From contig CACAIE010000016.1 in the NCBI GenBank assembly GCA_902532475.1, positions 1-39,189 of the forward strand: a stretch of 39,189 nucleotides of DNA, given 5' to 3'. The translations under genes and the position numbers were made by a program. This document shows positions 26,541 through 35,734 of the stretch, one piece after another. Position 1 is the stretch's first letter. Every line of letters begins with the position of its first letter. The notes below the pieces were generated by a model, which had not been told where the DNA came from, ran no database searches, and saw only the letters and a program-made list of their open reading frames with translations. The DNA is from an uncultured SAR116 cluster alpha proteobacterium. Its GTDB lineage: Bacteria > Pseudomonadota > Alphaproteobacteria > Puniceispirillales > GCA-002684695.

Positions 26541-28202
26541 TTATTTATAATATTGTTTTTCTATAAAGGATTGACTAAATTTTCCACTTTTTTTATCTTC
26601 TATTATGTTTTTTTCAGATCTTTTTTTAGGATTTCCATATCCTCCTGCGCCAGCAGTTTTAACACTAATTATATTATCAGTCCCAACACGTAAAGCTGAA
26701 GGTTTGTTGGATAAACGAATAACCTTACCTTTTTCAGAAATTATTGAGAAACTTCCTGTTTGTCCTGGTTTGCCTCCAAAAATACCCCAGGGCTGGTTAA
26801 CACAGCGCTCTCCTTGACCAGAAAACGTTGTTTCATGCCCGATGGTTCTGTAATCTCTTCTAATACCTAAACCTCCACGAAACTTACCTGCTCCGCCTGA
26901 ATTTTTATTAAACTCATATCTTTCAATCATTAAAGGATACTCCGTTTCCAATGCCTCAATGGGTAAGTTCGAGGTATTCGTCATATGAACTTGAACCCCA
27001 TCAGTGCCGTCTTTATATGATCTTCCACCAGCACCACCACCAAGAGTTTCCAGATAGACATAATATTTTCCGTTTTTTCCTTTCCCAAAAAAAGCCGCAG
27101 AAGTATTGGCCCCATTACCAGCTGCTATTATTTTTTCAGGACAAGCGGGTGCAAGAGCACCTAAAATACAATCTATAATTCTCTGTCCAGTTTGGGCCCG
27201 TCCTGCAGATGCTGATGGAAAATTAGCATTAACAATTGATCCTTTTGGTGCATTAATTGTAATAGGATCTAACATTCCATGGTTTTGAGGACAATCAGGA
27301 TCAAGTAAAACTTTTAAGCAATATAAGCACGAAGCTTGTAAACCTGCCATGGTAACATTAATGTTTCCTTCAACTTGAGTGTCTGTTCCTTCAAAATTAA
27401 AATTTACCTCATCATTTTTTACAGAAATTTTCACAGAAATTTTTATATTACTTCTTGAAACTCCGTCATCATCAACTATGTCATTAAAATTGTATATTCC
27501 ATCAGGTAAATCTTTAATTGCATAGCGTGTTCTTTTTGCAACTGCAGAAATTATAGCATCACAACCATCACGAATTCTATCATTCCCCCATTTATTTATT
27601 AAAGATAGACATCGACGTTTACCAAGTTGATTCGCTGCAATTTGTGCATTATAATCTCCTAATCTTTCTTCTGGAACTCTAACATTCAGAAGTATCATAT
27701 CCATCAAATCTTGCTTAATGACCCCATTTTCAAATAATCTTATAGGAGGTATTCTAAGTCCCTCTTGGTAAATTTCTGTCATACCACCTGCCATTGAGCC
27801 TGGTGACATTCCACCAATATCAGCGTGATGTGCTATATTAGAAACAAACAGTACCAACTCACCATTATTAAAAATTGGCGCTGCAATTGCTACATCAGGT
27901 AAATGTGATCCTCTTCCTGCATAAGGATCATTTGAAAGAAACATATCTCCTTCTTTAATACCATTTTTCCCATATTTTTCTAAAACAATCTCTATAAGCC
28001 CCAACATAGACGCTAAGTGTAAAGGCATACTTTCACCTTGGACCACAACCCTGCCATGTGAATCAAAAATTGCTGTAGAATGATCTTTTCTTTCTTTAAT
28101 ATTTGTTGAATAAGCACTTTTCATCAAAGCAATGTACATTTCATCAGCTATGCTTGACATTGCATTGCGTAATAACTCAGCATTTATTGGAGACATTGTC
28201 AT
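26541..28202 (-). CDS. hyuB: hydantoinase B / N-methylhydantoinase B subunit
   Basis: Partner of HyuA in ATP-dependent cleavage of hydantoin or oxoproline-like rings. The 553 residues match the family: INAELLRNAMSSIADEMYIA at the start, NIKERKDHSTAIFDSHGRVV, GDMFLSNDPYAGRGSHLPD, NIAHHADIGGMSPGSMAG, then PSASAGRAQTGQRIIDCILG and the C-terminal GAGKFRGGLGIRRDYR. HADIGG holds likely metal-binding residues. It starts 5 bases after the HyuA stop. The gene symbol is by family; acetone or acetophenone carboxylase subunits are related, but their extra subunits are absent. Confidence 0.87.
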   Translation of the reverse strand: MTMSPINAELLRNAMSSIADEMYIALMKSAYSTNIKERKDHSTAIFDSHGRVVVQGESMPLHLASMLGLIEIVLEKYGKNGIKEGDMFLSNDPYAGRGSHLPDVAIAAPIFNNGELVLFVSNIAHHADIGGMSPGSMAGGMTEIYQEGLRIPPIRLFENGVIKQDLMDMILLNVRVPEERLGDYNAQIAANQLGKRRCLSLINKWGNDRIRDGCDAIISAVAKRTRYAIKDLPDGIYNFNDIVDDDGVSRSNIKISVKISVKNDEVNFNFEGTDTQVEGNINVTMAGLQASCLYCLKVLLDPDCPQNHGMLDPITINAPKGSIVNANFPSASAGRAQTGQRIIDCILGALAPACPEKIIAAGNGANTSAAFFGKGKNGKYYVYLETLGGGAGGRSYKDGTDGVQVHMTNTSNLPIEALETEYPLMIERYEFNKNSGGAGKFRGGLGIRRDYRTIGHETTFSGQGERCVNQPWGIFGGKPGQTGSFSIISEKGKVIRLSNKPSALRVGTDNIISVKTAGAGGYGNPKKRSEKNIIEDKKSGKFSQSFIEKQYYK

Positions 28203-28207
28203 AAAAA

Positions 28208-30247
28208 TTAATCATTCACACTAATAATAAGATTTCCCCATTCATCAACCACACAACTATCATTAGGAAATATTATAGTTGTAGTATCCATTTGCTCTAT
28301 TAAAGCAGGTCCAATAATTTGTTGATTGGCAACTAGTTTTCTACGATTAAATATTGGCGTCTTATATCTTTTGTCCAATTCAAAAATAGTCTCTCGAAAT
28401 CCAATAGGTTCTTTAACTTTATCTTTGGAAACTTTTGGTAAAGAGGGTGTTTCTAAATTCCCTAGAGCCTTTACAGCAAGGTTAACAATTTGAATAGACT
28501 CCGTTTCAGATGCAAATCCGTAATTTAACTCGTGTTCTTTATGGAATTCTTGTTTAATTTCATTTATTATATTTTTATTATTTTTGGATAGGTCTATACT
28601 TAGAGAAAGTTCGTAATTTTGTCCAAAATAACGAGCACCTATCGACCACCAAACTTGTCTTTGTTTTATTGGCACCTCTTCATCTTTAAACCATTTATTA
28701 ACTCTTTGGAGCAAGTTATTTCCTGTTTTTCGTAGAAACACTATCCCACTATCATCTAAATTTGTTAGAATTGTAGAAACAAATTCTGTAGATAAAGAAG
28801 CATTCATAACACCTTCTGCGCATAAAATTCCTGGGTTCGGCGGAATAATTATTTTTTTCATTCCTAATTCTCTTGCTACATCATTTGCGTGCAAAGCACC
28901 TGCGCCACCATATACAAAAAGAAGAAATTCGCTAGGATCATGCCCTCGTTCAATAGAAATAGATCTTATTGCTTTTACCATTGTTGCACAAGAAACCTTC
29001 ACAATCCCTAAAGCAGCTTCTTCAGGATCCACTTTTAATTCTTTTGCTAATTTTACAATGCAATCTAATGAGAGTTGCTTATTTATTTTCATTTCACCAT
29101 CCAGCAATGATTCCTGATTGAGACGACCAAGCATTACATTAGCATCAGTTACGGTTGGATCTTTCCCACCTAAGTCGTAACAAGCAGGACCGGGAACAGC
29201 TCCTGCACTTTTGGGTCCTACTTTTAAGAGACCATCTCTATCTATCCATGCAATTGAGCCGCCTCCAGCACCTACAGAATTTACATCAAGAGAAGGTATG
29301 CGTATTGGAAATCCAGCAAGATCTCTTTCATTAACTTCAACAGGTTTTCCATTTTTCAGCAAGGCAACATCAGCACTGGTTCCCCCAACATCTAAAGTAA
29401 TAATATCCTTAAAACCTGCAGCCAATGAACGTCTTAAAGCACCTTGAACCCCTGCAGCAGGTCCAGATAAGGAAGCTCTAACAGGAAACTTTTTTGCCAT
29501 TCTAACTGACATTAAACCACCGGAACTTTGACTAATTTTAACCTCATTTTTAATTCCGATATCTTCAGTTAGGTTTGTAAGTCTATCTAAGTAAGAACCT
29601 AGCACGGTTATAAGGGCTGCATTTAAAACAGCCGTTGAAAACCTTTCATATTCTCGAAATTCTGGATAAACAGAGGAAGAAGTTAAAACCTTGATTTCTT
29701 TAGGCAGAAGAGACTTTAAGATTTTTGCACATACATCCTCATCTTCAGGATAAGCATATGAATGAAGAAAACAAATTACTATGCAATTTACTTTTTCTTT
29801 TTTAAGTTTTTTAGATATTTCTTTTAATTCAATCTCTTCAAGGGGGACATGAAGGCTTCCATCGGCTAATCTTCTTTGAGATACCTCTAATCTTAAATGT
29901 CTATCAACAAGAGGCTTGGGATGATCAAGATGCATATTATATACTGTTGGACGAGTTTGGCGACCTATTTCTAAAAGATCTTTAAAACCTCTAGAAGTAA
30001 TCAATGCAACTTTACCACATTTTCTTTCAATTAATGCATTTGTCCCAACCGTTGTTCCATGAGAAAATCTTTTAATTTCTTTTGAAGAAAGATTTTGTGA
30101 TTTTAAAACAGTTTTAAGTCCATTAATTATAGCTAATTCAGGTGCTTTTGGAGTTGAGGGTAGTTTAAATAAAATAAGATTTCGTCCATTATTTAGATTA
30201 ATAGCTAAGTCTGTAAATGTGCCCCCTACATCAACTCCTACATACAT
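28208..30247 (-). CDS. hyuA: hydantoinase A / N-methylhydantoinase A subunit
   Basis: ATPase-fold subunit that activates the ring amide with ATP. At 679 residues it has the usual length of HyuA. The N-terminal YVGVDVGGTFTDLAINL is the phosphate-binding motif, followed by FSHGTTVGTNALIERK. The second half of the site is TLDVGGTSADVALLKNGKP and NSVGAGGGSIAWIDRDG, then AVPGPACYDLGGKDPTVTDA. ATG 30247 overlaps the stop of the flavin monooxygenase gene by 10 bases, so the two are probably translated together. Substrates known in the family: N-methylhydantoin, hydantoins, 5-oxoproline, acetone. The amidohydrolase paralogues nearby favour a hydantoin-type one. Confidence 0.88.
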   Translation of the reverse strand: MYVGVDVGGTFTDLAINLNNGRNLILFKLPSTPKAPELAIINGLKTVLKSQNLSSKEIKRFSHGTTVGTNALIERKCGKVALITSRGFKDLLEIGRQTRPTVYNMHLDHPKPLVDRHLRLEVSQRRLADGSLHVPLEEIELKEISKKLKKEKVNCIVICFLHSYAYPEDEDVCAKILKSLLPKEIKVLTSSSVYPEFREYERFSTAVLNAALITVLGSYLDRLTNLTEDIGIKNEVKISQSSGGLMSVRMAKKFPVRASLSGPAAGVQGALRRSLAAGFKDIITLDVGGTSADVALLKNGKPVEVNERDLAGFPIRIPSLDVNSVGAGGGSIAWIDRDGLLKVGPKSAGAVPGPACYDLGGKDPTVTDANVMLGRLNQESLLDGEMKINKQLSLDCIVKLAKELKVDPEEAALGIVKVSCATMVKAIRSISIERGHDPSEFLLFVYGGAGALHANDVARELGMKKIIIPPNPGILCAEGVMNASLSTEFVSTILTNLDDSGIVFLRKTGNNLLQRVNKWFKDEEVPIKQRQVWWSIGARYFGQNYELSLSIDLSKNNKNIINEIKQEFHKEHELNYGFASETESIQIVNLAVKALGNLETPSLPKVSKDKVKEPIGFRETIFELDKRYKTPIFNRRKLVANQQIIGPALIEQMDTTTIIFPNDSCVVDEWGNLIISVND

Positions 30248-31527
30248 TTATGATCTCCAGCGTTCATATTGTTGGAATTAATAACATTTTCCAAATAGTT
30301 TTTAATTTGTTTGGCTACATTTATTGAATCTTCATCAAAACCATAAAGAATTCCTGATTTTCTCTTGGTCATCCAGTTCAATCCATTAAAATATAAACCT
30401 TTAATATTAGTTGCCCCTTGATTTGTTTTTGGGTAGCCCATTTCATCAGTAATAGGGCATTTAATCCAAGAAAAATCATAAACAAAGCCTGTTGCCCATA
30501 TAATAGTTTTAATTTTATTGTTAATAAAATCTAAAGATCCTTTTATTTCGATGACTTTATTATCTTTCGTTGCTTCGCCATCAAAATCTTCATGAGAAGA
30601 GGAAGGAACATTTAATTTTGAAAAATTAATGTAATCATCAATTTTTTTTCTGAATTCCTTTGCATAATTGTCGGCATAGTGAATATCTGAAATCAGATTA
30701 TTATCAAATATGAAATGATTATTTGAGACATCAATAAGGCGTCCATATAAATTAACACCATTACGATGAAATTTATGGAGACTTAAAGTTTTTCCTCCAT
30801 CTCTTCCAGTAAGGTGGGGGTCTCCAGCAAATCTTAAACTTGGATTTTCAAGCATGTCTGGTGTTCGGTCCAAAAGCTTCATTTCTTTTTGCCAGGTGAT
30901 ACAGTCTTTACCTCTATAACTTCTTGGTAATCTTCCACTTTTTCCAACACATAGGTGCACTTTTATTCCAGCAGAATGTAAGTCTTCAACTACTTGGCAT
31001 CCAGATTGCCCAGAACCAACAACTAGGACTTCACCCTTATCTAATGCTAAAGGATTCTTATAACTTTCAACATGCATTGATTTTATTGAGTTTGGAATTT
31101 TTTTTGAAATATTTGGAATTTTTGGAAGTTGGTGAGTTGACGTTGCAATGACAACAACATCTGATAAAAAATCTTTGGAATTGGTTTCAAGAAGAAATTT
31201 TGAATTTTGAATTTTTACAGATTTAATATTAATATTTTTTCTTATAGGTACATTAAAACTTTTAGCCCATTTCGTTATATATTCTACAAACTCATCTCTT
31301 TTCATAAAACCATTAGGATTAATGCCTTTATATGGATATTCAGGAAAGTTAAGTGTCCAATTAGGAGTCACCAAGCAAAATGAATCCCATCTTTTTTCTT
31401 TCCAAGAATTTGCTATATCACCTTTATCAACAACAATATGTGGTAAATTAAATTTTGTTAAATAATAACTTATACCAAGTCCACCTTGACCAGCACCTAT
31501 GATTACAATCTTATGATATTCAGGCAT
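30238..31527 (-). CDS. flavin-containing monooxygenase-like NAD(P)/FAD oxidoreductase
   Basis: The 429-residue protein has an FAD-binding fold at the N-terminus (KIVIIGAGQGGLGISYYLTK) and a second dinucleotide fold for NADPH at about 165-185 (GEVLVVGSGQSGCQVVEDLH). WKEKRWDSFCLVTPNWTLNF followed by PEYPYKG is typical of the CzcO-like/indole-monooxygenase-like group, and IIWATGFVYDFSWI is the conserved C-terminal ATG motif of FMOs. It lies 15 bases after the DinB gene and overlaps hyuA. It might N-oxidise or hydroxylate an amine or ring before HyuAB acts; that is inferred. Confidence 0.87.
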   Translation of the reverse strand: MPEYHKIVIIGAGQGGLGISYYLTKFNLPHIVVDKGDIANSWKEKRWDSFCLVTPNWTLNFPEYPYKGINPNGFMKRDEFVEYITKWAKSFNVPIRKNINIKSVKIQNSKFLLETNSKDFLSDVVVIATSTHQLPKIPNISKKIPNSIKSMHVESYKNPLALDKGEVLVVGSGQSGCQVVEDLHSAGIKVHLCVGKSGRLPRSYRGKDCITWQKEMKLLDRTPDMLENPSLRFAGDPHLTGRDGGKTLSLHKFHRNGVNLYGRLIDVSNNHFIFDNNLISDIHYADNYAKEFRKKIDDYINFSKLNVPSSSHEDFDGEATKDNKVIEIKGSLDFINNKIKTIIWATGFVYDFSWIKCPITDEMGYPKTNQGATNIKGLYFNGLNWMTKRKSGILYGFDEDSINVAKQIKNYLENVINSNNMNAGDHKCM

Positions 31528-31541
31528 TAAAAATGACCCAA

Positions 31542-32069
31542 CTACCTTACTGTCCAGCGGTCAGTATCTTTTCGACCAAATTTAACTATATCCAAAGGTG
31601 GTGGATCAACTTTGGCGTGACTTATCATATGATGAACCTGACCACGATGATGTATTTGGTGTTGAAATAAGTTGCTTAAACATAACTTTAAAGGAAGCGA
31701 AAAATATTCATCTTCATCCATCCCAACGGCTTTAAAAGAAAATTCACTATCTAAGTCGGCTTGAGACACATTGCCACAATAATCTGAGTACCATTTATCA
31801 TTATCACGGTGTTCTTCTTCCAAATCATCAAAATTATCATGAACAATTTCATCAAGGGAATTAAATGTGATTGGTCTCTTTTCTAATCTTTGACGGTATA
31901 AAATATCTGCCAGAAGTATATGATTCATTGTATTATGAATTGATCTGAAAAAAGCCCTTCTATCTTTTCTTCGAGCTTCGTCTGTAAGATCTCTTAATGC
32001 GTTATATAGCCTATTGTTAGCCCATTCATTATATTTAGCAGCAGTATAGATATCTATTAATGTACCCAT
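31542..32069 (-). CDS. DinB-family putative metal-dependent protein
   Basis: Four-helix-bundle protein of the DinB/YfiT superfamily. ATG 32069 with GGA eight bases upstream is preferred over a TTG four codons earlier; length 175. Metal-binding histidines expected for the fold are visible: MNHILLADILYRQRL in helix 2 and FQHQIHHRGQVHHMIS in the last helices. AAKYNEWANNRLYNAL at the N-terminus is the typical first helix. Members include thiol-dependent transferases and proteins of unknown role. It lies between the ABM protein and the FMO in a tight operon. No reaction can be assigned. Confidence 0.82.
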   Translation of the reverse strand: MGTLIDIYTAAKYNEWANNRLYNALRDLTDEARRKDRRAFFRSIHNTMNHILLADILYRQRLEKRPITFNSLDEIVHDNFDDLEEEHRDNDKWYSDYCGNVSQADLDSEFSFKAVGMDEDEYFSLPLKLCLSNLFQHQIHHRGQVHHMISHAKVDPPPLDIVKFGRKDTDRWTVR

Positions 32070-32105
32070 AATTTTTTCCAATCAATTTTAGTCACAAATT
32101 TTTAT

Positions 32106-32414
32106 TTATATAGAGTTGCCCTTGGCACGCACCTCATACTCTGTTGGTTTTGGAGAACCACCCTTTAAATACATATGAGCAAACATATCAATTATTTTAT
32201 CTAAATCTGGGCTTTCAACAAATTCTTTATAGTCATCAGCACTATCCCAGATTGTAAAAGCAATTCTTTCTATATCGTTCGGTTTAGCTAGCAACATAGC
32301 TTGAATAAAGCCTTTATGTTTTTGCATAATTTTTACTGCTGAAGATTCAAAGAGTTTACTATCCTCACCCCAGTAGTCTGGGGAACATTTCCAGGCTGAC
32401 ATTCTGACAAACAT
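32106..32414 (-). CDS. small antibiotic-biosynthesis-monooxygenase (ABM) domain protein
   Basis: A 102-residue dimeric alpha+beta-barrel-type protein: FVRMSAWKC strand, EDSKLFESSAVKIMQKHKGF helix and turn, IERIAFTIWDSADDYKEFV. This strand-helix-strand layout with FTIWDSADDYKEF is the ABM/stress-responsive barrel pattern. First gene of the operon leading to HyuAB and the FMO. It may act on the same substrate as a cofactor-less oxygenase or serve as an accessory protein. The family call is moderate; the function is unknown. Confidence 0.68.
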   Translation of the reverse strand: MFVRMSAWKCSPDYWGEDSKLFESSAVKIMQKHKGFIQAMLLAKPNDIERIAFTIWDSADDYKEFVESPDLDKIIDMFAHMYLKGGSPKPTEYEVRAKGNSI

Positions 32415-32448
32415 AAATTAAATTGCCTTTTTATTTGATATTAAATAT

Positions 32449-32471
32449 ATTAAATATATATATAATATATA
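32449..32471. promoter_or_regulatory. shared AT motif, divergent promoter of the ABM-hyu operon and the hydrolase-oxidase operon
   Basis: These 23 bases are identical to 24932-24954, with core ATATATATATAATATATA. They lie in the 129-base gap 32415-32543, about 35 bases from one start codon and 70 from the other. The motif continues as ATATATTTTT, so it could also supply -10-like sequence. A GntR/FCD repressor gene sits at the end of the operon. Confidence 0.45.
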
Positions 32472-32543
32472 TATATTTTTGCAACAAACGAATTAAGTTT
32501 TAGTTATATAAAAATTTTATTTCTACTTTTTGGAATTTTAATT

Positions 32544-33401
32544 TTGAGCAATATTATTTATGGAAATTATAATCAAGAAGAATTAGATCTTGAATATGAT
32601 ATGAGAAGAAGATGTCCTCATTTCGCAGAAACTTTTGCCTCAATGGAAATTCATAATAAAAGAGTTGTATCAAATTACGAATGCCTTCTTGATGTCTCAT
32701 TTGGTAAATCTGCTGGAGAAAAACTTGACATATGGCCAGGAAGAGGAGGAGCGCCAATATTACTTTTTATTCATGGCGGGTATTGGAAAGCATTTGACAA
32801 AGAAATGTTCAGGTTTATAGCAGAACGTTTTATTGAAGTTGGTGCATGCGTTGTTTTAAACAATTACGATCTTTGCCCAAAAGTTACTATGGATGAAATC
32901 ACTAGACAAAATAGAGAAGCTCTTTCATGGATTTATAAAAATGCTTCAAGTTTTGGAGGTGATCAAGGGCGCATACATGTTACAGGACATTCTGCTGGGG
33001 GTCATCTTACAGGAATGTTGATGGCAACCAATTGGGAAGATTATGGACTTCCTTTTGATGTTGTTAATGGAGCGGTACCATTAAGTGGTCTTTTTGACCT
33101 TGAACCACTCCGGGTATCATATTTAAATGATGATCTTCATATGAACAAAGAAGAATCACAAAGAAATAGTCCCTTATTAAATATCCCGAAATGGATGCCA
33201 CCAACAGTAGTTGCTGTAGGTGGGGGAGAAACTAATGAATTTAGAAGACAATCAAGAATATATACTGATGAGTGTAGAAAAAATGGTTTTGATGTAAGCT
33301 ATCTTGAAGTTGGAAATCATGATCATGTTAATGTAGCTGGAGAATATAGAAATAAATTAAGCCCTCTTACATCAACAATATTTTCTCAAATGAATATTTA
33401 A
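32544..33401 (+). CDS. alpha/beta hydrolase, kynurenine-formamidase-like
   Basis: Serine hydrolase of 285 residues. The oxyanion motif HGGYW (77-81) and nucleophile Ser150 in TGHSAGGHLTGML are typical of the arylformamidase/BD-FAE group; His259 or His261 in GNHDHVN is the likely catalytic histidine. The start is TTG 32544, with GGA about ten bases upstream; no in-frame ATG precedes YDMRRRC (Met20) and the sequence IIYGNYNQEELDLEYD looks like the family N-terminus, so TTG is preferred. No other kynurenine-pathway gene is nearby; a formamide or carbamoyl ester/amide substrate would fit the island. Divergent from the ABM-hyu operon. Confidence 0.85.
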   Translation: MSNIIYGNYNQEELDLEYDMRRRCPHFAETFASMEIHNKRVVSNYECLLDVSFGKSAGEKLDIWPGRGGAPILLFIHGGYWKAFDKEMFRFIAERFIEVGACVVLNNYDLCPKVTMDEITRQNREALSWIYKNASSFGGDQGRIHVTGHSAGGHLTGMLMATNWEDYGLPFDVVNGAVPLSGLFDLEPLRVSYLNDDLHMNKEESQRNSPLLNIPKWMPPTVVAVGGGETNEFRRQSRIYTDECRKNGFDVSYLEVGNHDHVNVAGEYRNKLSPLTSTIFSQMNI

Positions 33402-33466
33402 GATAAAATGTTCTACCTATGTTTATTTAAAATTATTTCAGTAATTATTTTACAAAGGTATTTCAA

Positions 33467-34768
33467 ATGAGCAAAACATATGATGCTATAATTGTTGGAG
33501 CTGGAATAATTGGTTGTGCAATCGCCTTTGAAATGAGTAAAAGTGGAAAGAAAGTTTTATGCATAGAAAAAAATGGTGCTGCTGGCTCTGGATCTACAAG
33601 TAACTCATGTGCAATTATTCGAACACACTATTCAACACTTTATGGTGCAGCTTTAGCTAAATCAAATTATTATTTCTGGGAAAACTGGGCTGAATATCTA
33701 GAAGCTAAAAAAAATGAAGAATTAGCCACATATCGTGAGGTTGGATGCCTATTTACATGTTTTGAAAAGAATCAGTTTGGATATAAGTTAGAAGAAATTG
33801 CCAACAAACTTGATATTCCATATGAAGTTTGGACCCCAAATAAAATGAAAGAAAAACTTCCTATTATTAATCCAGGACATTTTTACCCACCAAAAAAAAT
33901 TGATGATTCGAATTTTGGAACTAAAAATGGTGATATGAGGTATGTTTTATTTTTCCCAAAAGCAGGTTATGTAAACGATCCTATGTTTGCCACTCAAAAT
34001 ATTCAATCGGCCGCTGAACGGAAAAATGCACATTTTATTTTTGGAAGTAAAGTCACTTCAATTAATAAATCAAATGGAAAAGTTTCAGGGGTTTCAATAG
34101 ATAATAACGAGAAAATTTTAGCGCCGGTTGTAGTTAATGCTTCAGGCCCTCATTCTTTTAAAATCAATAAAATGGCAGGCGTAACTGACGGTATGAATAT
34201 AAAAACTAGAGCTCTACGTGTTGAAGTAGCGCATGTTCCATCCCCAAAAGATTTTGATTTTGAGAAAGGTGGATATATTTGTTCTGATGATGACATAAGT
34301 GGTTACTGGCGTCCTGAAGTTGGAAATAGAATTTTGATAGGAAGCCATGAAAATGATTGTGACCCATCAGAATGGGTTGATCCAGATAACTACAATAATC
34401 AAATTACCGAAAAATCCAGATTACAAGCTATGAGAGGCGCTCAAAGATTTCCTAAAATGGGCATTCCAAATAATGTACAAGGCATAGCGGACTTGTATGA
34501 CGTTGCGGATGATTGGATACCAATTTATGACAAGTCTGATCTACCAGGGTTTTATATGGCAATTGGTACCAGTGGAAATCAATTTAAAAATGCTCCAGTT
34601 GCTGGAAAGATGATGAAAGAGTTAATAGATTATGTTGAATCTGGGAATAACCATGACACTGATCCTATGCAATATAAATTACCTAATATTAACTTTAAAT
34701 TAGATATGTCTTACTGTTCAAGATTGAGAGAAATCAATCAAGAAAGTAGTTTCTCTGTTGTGGGTTAA
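33467..34768 (+). CDS. FAD-dependent oxidoreductase, DAO family (sarcosine/amine oxidase-like)
   Basis: The 433 residues begin with the FAD fold DAIIVGAGIIGCAIAFEMSK and an acidic ribose-binding end (CIEKN). SGSTSNSCAIIRTHYSTLYG follows, the segment that faces the flavin in sarcosine-oxidase-beta and glycine-oxidase-like enzymes. At the C-terminus, LPGFYMAIGTSGNQFKNAP closes the FAD site. AAAGG precedes the ATG at good distance. Such enzymes oxidise secondary or tertiary amino acids (sarcosine, dimethylglycine, opines). It is followed with almost no gap by a D-2-hydroxyacid dehydrogenase. Sarcosine as substrate would complete a creatinine/N-methylhydantoin route but is only inferred. Confidence 0.85.
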   Translation: MSKTYDAIIVGAGIIGCAIAFEMSKSGKKVLCIEKNGAAGSGSTSNSCAIIRTHYSTLYGAALAKSNYYFWENWAEYLEAKKNEELATYREVGCLFTCFEKNQFGYKLEEIANKLDIPYEVWTPNKMKEKLPIINPGHFYPPKKIDDSNFGTKNGDMRYVLFFPKAGYVNDPMFATQNIQSAAERKNAHFIFGSKVTSINKSNGKVSGVSIDNNEKILAPVVVNASGPHSFKINKMAGVTDGMNIKTRALRVEVAHVPSPKDFDFEKGGYICSDDDISGYWRPEVGNRILIGSHENDCDPSEWVDPDNYNNQITEKSRLQAMRGAQRFPKMGIPNNVQGIADLYDVADDWIPIYDKSDLPGFYMAIGTSGNQFKNAPVAGKMMKELIDYVESGNNHDTDPMQYKLPNINFKLDMSYCSRLREINQESSFSVVG

Positions 34769-34772
34769 AACA

Positions 34773-35699
34773 GTGAATAATAAAAATCCTGCATTTATTG
34801 ACTGTTATGGGGATCTAGGAAATAGATTTTCATTAGAAATGAAGTCAATTATCCCAAACTTAGATGTTTTCTATGATGAACCTAAAAATGAACAAGAAAT
34901 CATTAGAAGAATAAATGGTAGAAAAAACATCATGGTTTACATGAGCTTCTTATCTTCTGATATTTTAAATTCCTGTTCAGGTTTAAAAACTATTTCATAC
35001 TTGTCTACAGGCCTTCAAACTCATGGCGACTTAAAAGAAGCAAAAAAATTAGGCATCATTTTTGAAGGTGTTAAAGGATACGGTGATAGAGCTGTTGCTG
35101 AACACACGATTGCTTTGGCTTTATCTTCGATCAAAAAAATAGTAGAGATGGATAATTCTGTTAGATCGGGAAATTGGCAACTTATTAGAACGGAAGAAAT
35201 TAATGGGAAAACTTTTGGTATAATCGGGTTAGGTGCTATAGGTTTAGAAACTGCAAAGATTGCATCTGCATTGGGAGCGAATGTAATAGGCTGGAACCGT
35301 TCAGATCAAACTTTAGACATTCCCATAAAAAAAGTTTCTCTTAATGAAGTGTTAGAAAAGTCTGACATTATTTCTCTCCATTTAGCCTTAAATCAAGAAA
35401 CTGAAAATTTTTTTAATAAAAACTTACTTTCAAAAACCAAAAGGGGAGTTATTTTAATTAATACTGCACGAGCTGGCATTGTTGATGAAAAAGCTCTAAT
35501 TTCTGAATTATTATCTGGGCATATAGGACATTGCGCATTAGATGTTTTTCATAATGAACCTATGCCAATAAATCATCCAATATCCAAAATGAAAAATGTA
35601 ACTTTAACCCCCCATTCAGCATGGCTAACCACTCAATCAATGGATAAACTGCTTTTTGCAGGATTAAATTTATTAAAAATACATATTGAACAAAGTTAA
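34773..35699 (+). CDS. D-2-hydroxyacid dehydrogenase family protein
   Basis: NAD(P)-dependent reduction of a 2-oxoacid or the reverse. GTG 34773, four bases after the oxidase stop, gives 308 residues; a TTG at 34758 in the same frame overlaps that gene and would add five. The Rossmann motif is GIIGLGAIGLETAKIASALG. The catalytic residues are visible: Arg in NTARAGIVDEKAL, Glu in DVFHNEPMP and His in LTPHSAW. GYGDRAVAEHTIALALSS is the hinge region. Glyoxylate or hydroxypyruvate, which amine oxidation can yield, are plausible substrates. Ribosome site weak; probably coupled to the oxidase. Confidence 0.87.
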   Translation: MNNKNPAFIDCYGDLGNRFSLEMKSIIPNLDVFYDEPKNEQEIIRRINGRKNIMVYMSFLSSDILNSCSGLKTISYLSTGLQTHGDLKEAKKLGIIFEGVKGYGDRAVAEHTIALALSSIKKIVEMDNSVRSGNWQLIRTEEINGKTFGIIGLGAIGLETAKIASALGANVIGWNRSDQTLDIPIKKVSLNEVLEKSDIISLHLALNQETENFFNKNLLSKTKRGVILINTARAGIVDEKALISELLSGHIGHCALDVFHNEPMPINHPISKMKNVTLTPHSAWLTTQSMDKLLFAGLNLLKIHIEQS

Positions 35700-35734
35700 A
35701 ATTAGATGAATTTACTAATCAATTTTATCTAATT
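35700..35734. terminator. inverted repeat between convergent genes
   Basis: AATTAGAT (35700-35707) and ATCTAATT (35727-35734) form a perfect 8-bp stem with a 19-base loop, filling the gap between the hydroxyacid dehydrogenase and the convergent aminotransferase. It could act as a bidirectional terminator, although the stem is AT-rich and no clean T-run follows. Confidence 0.35.

Noticed and set aside
32544-33401. Kynurenine formamidase in a tryptophan degradation pathway
   Set aside because: No tryptophan dioxygenase or kynureninase is present; only the fold and active-site motif support similarity.
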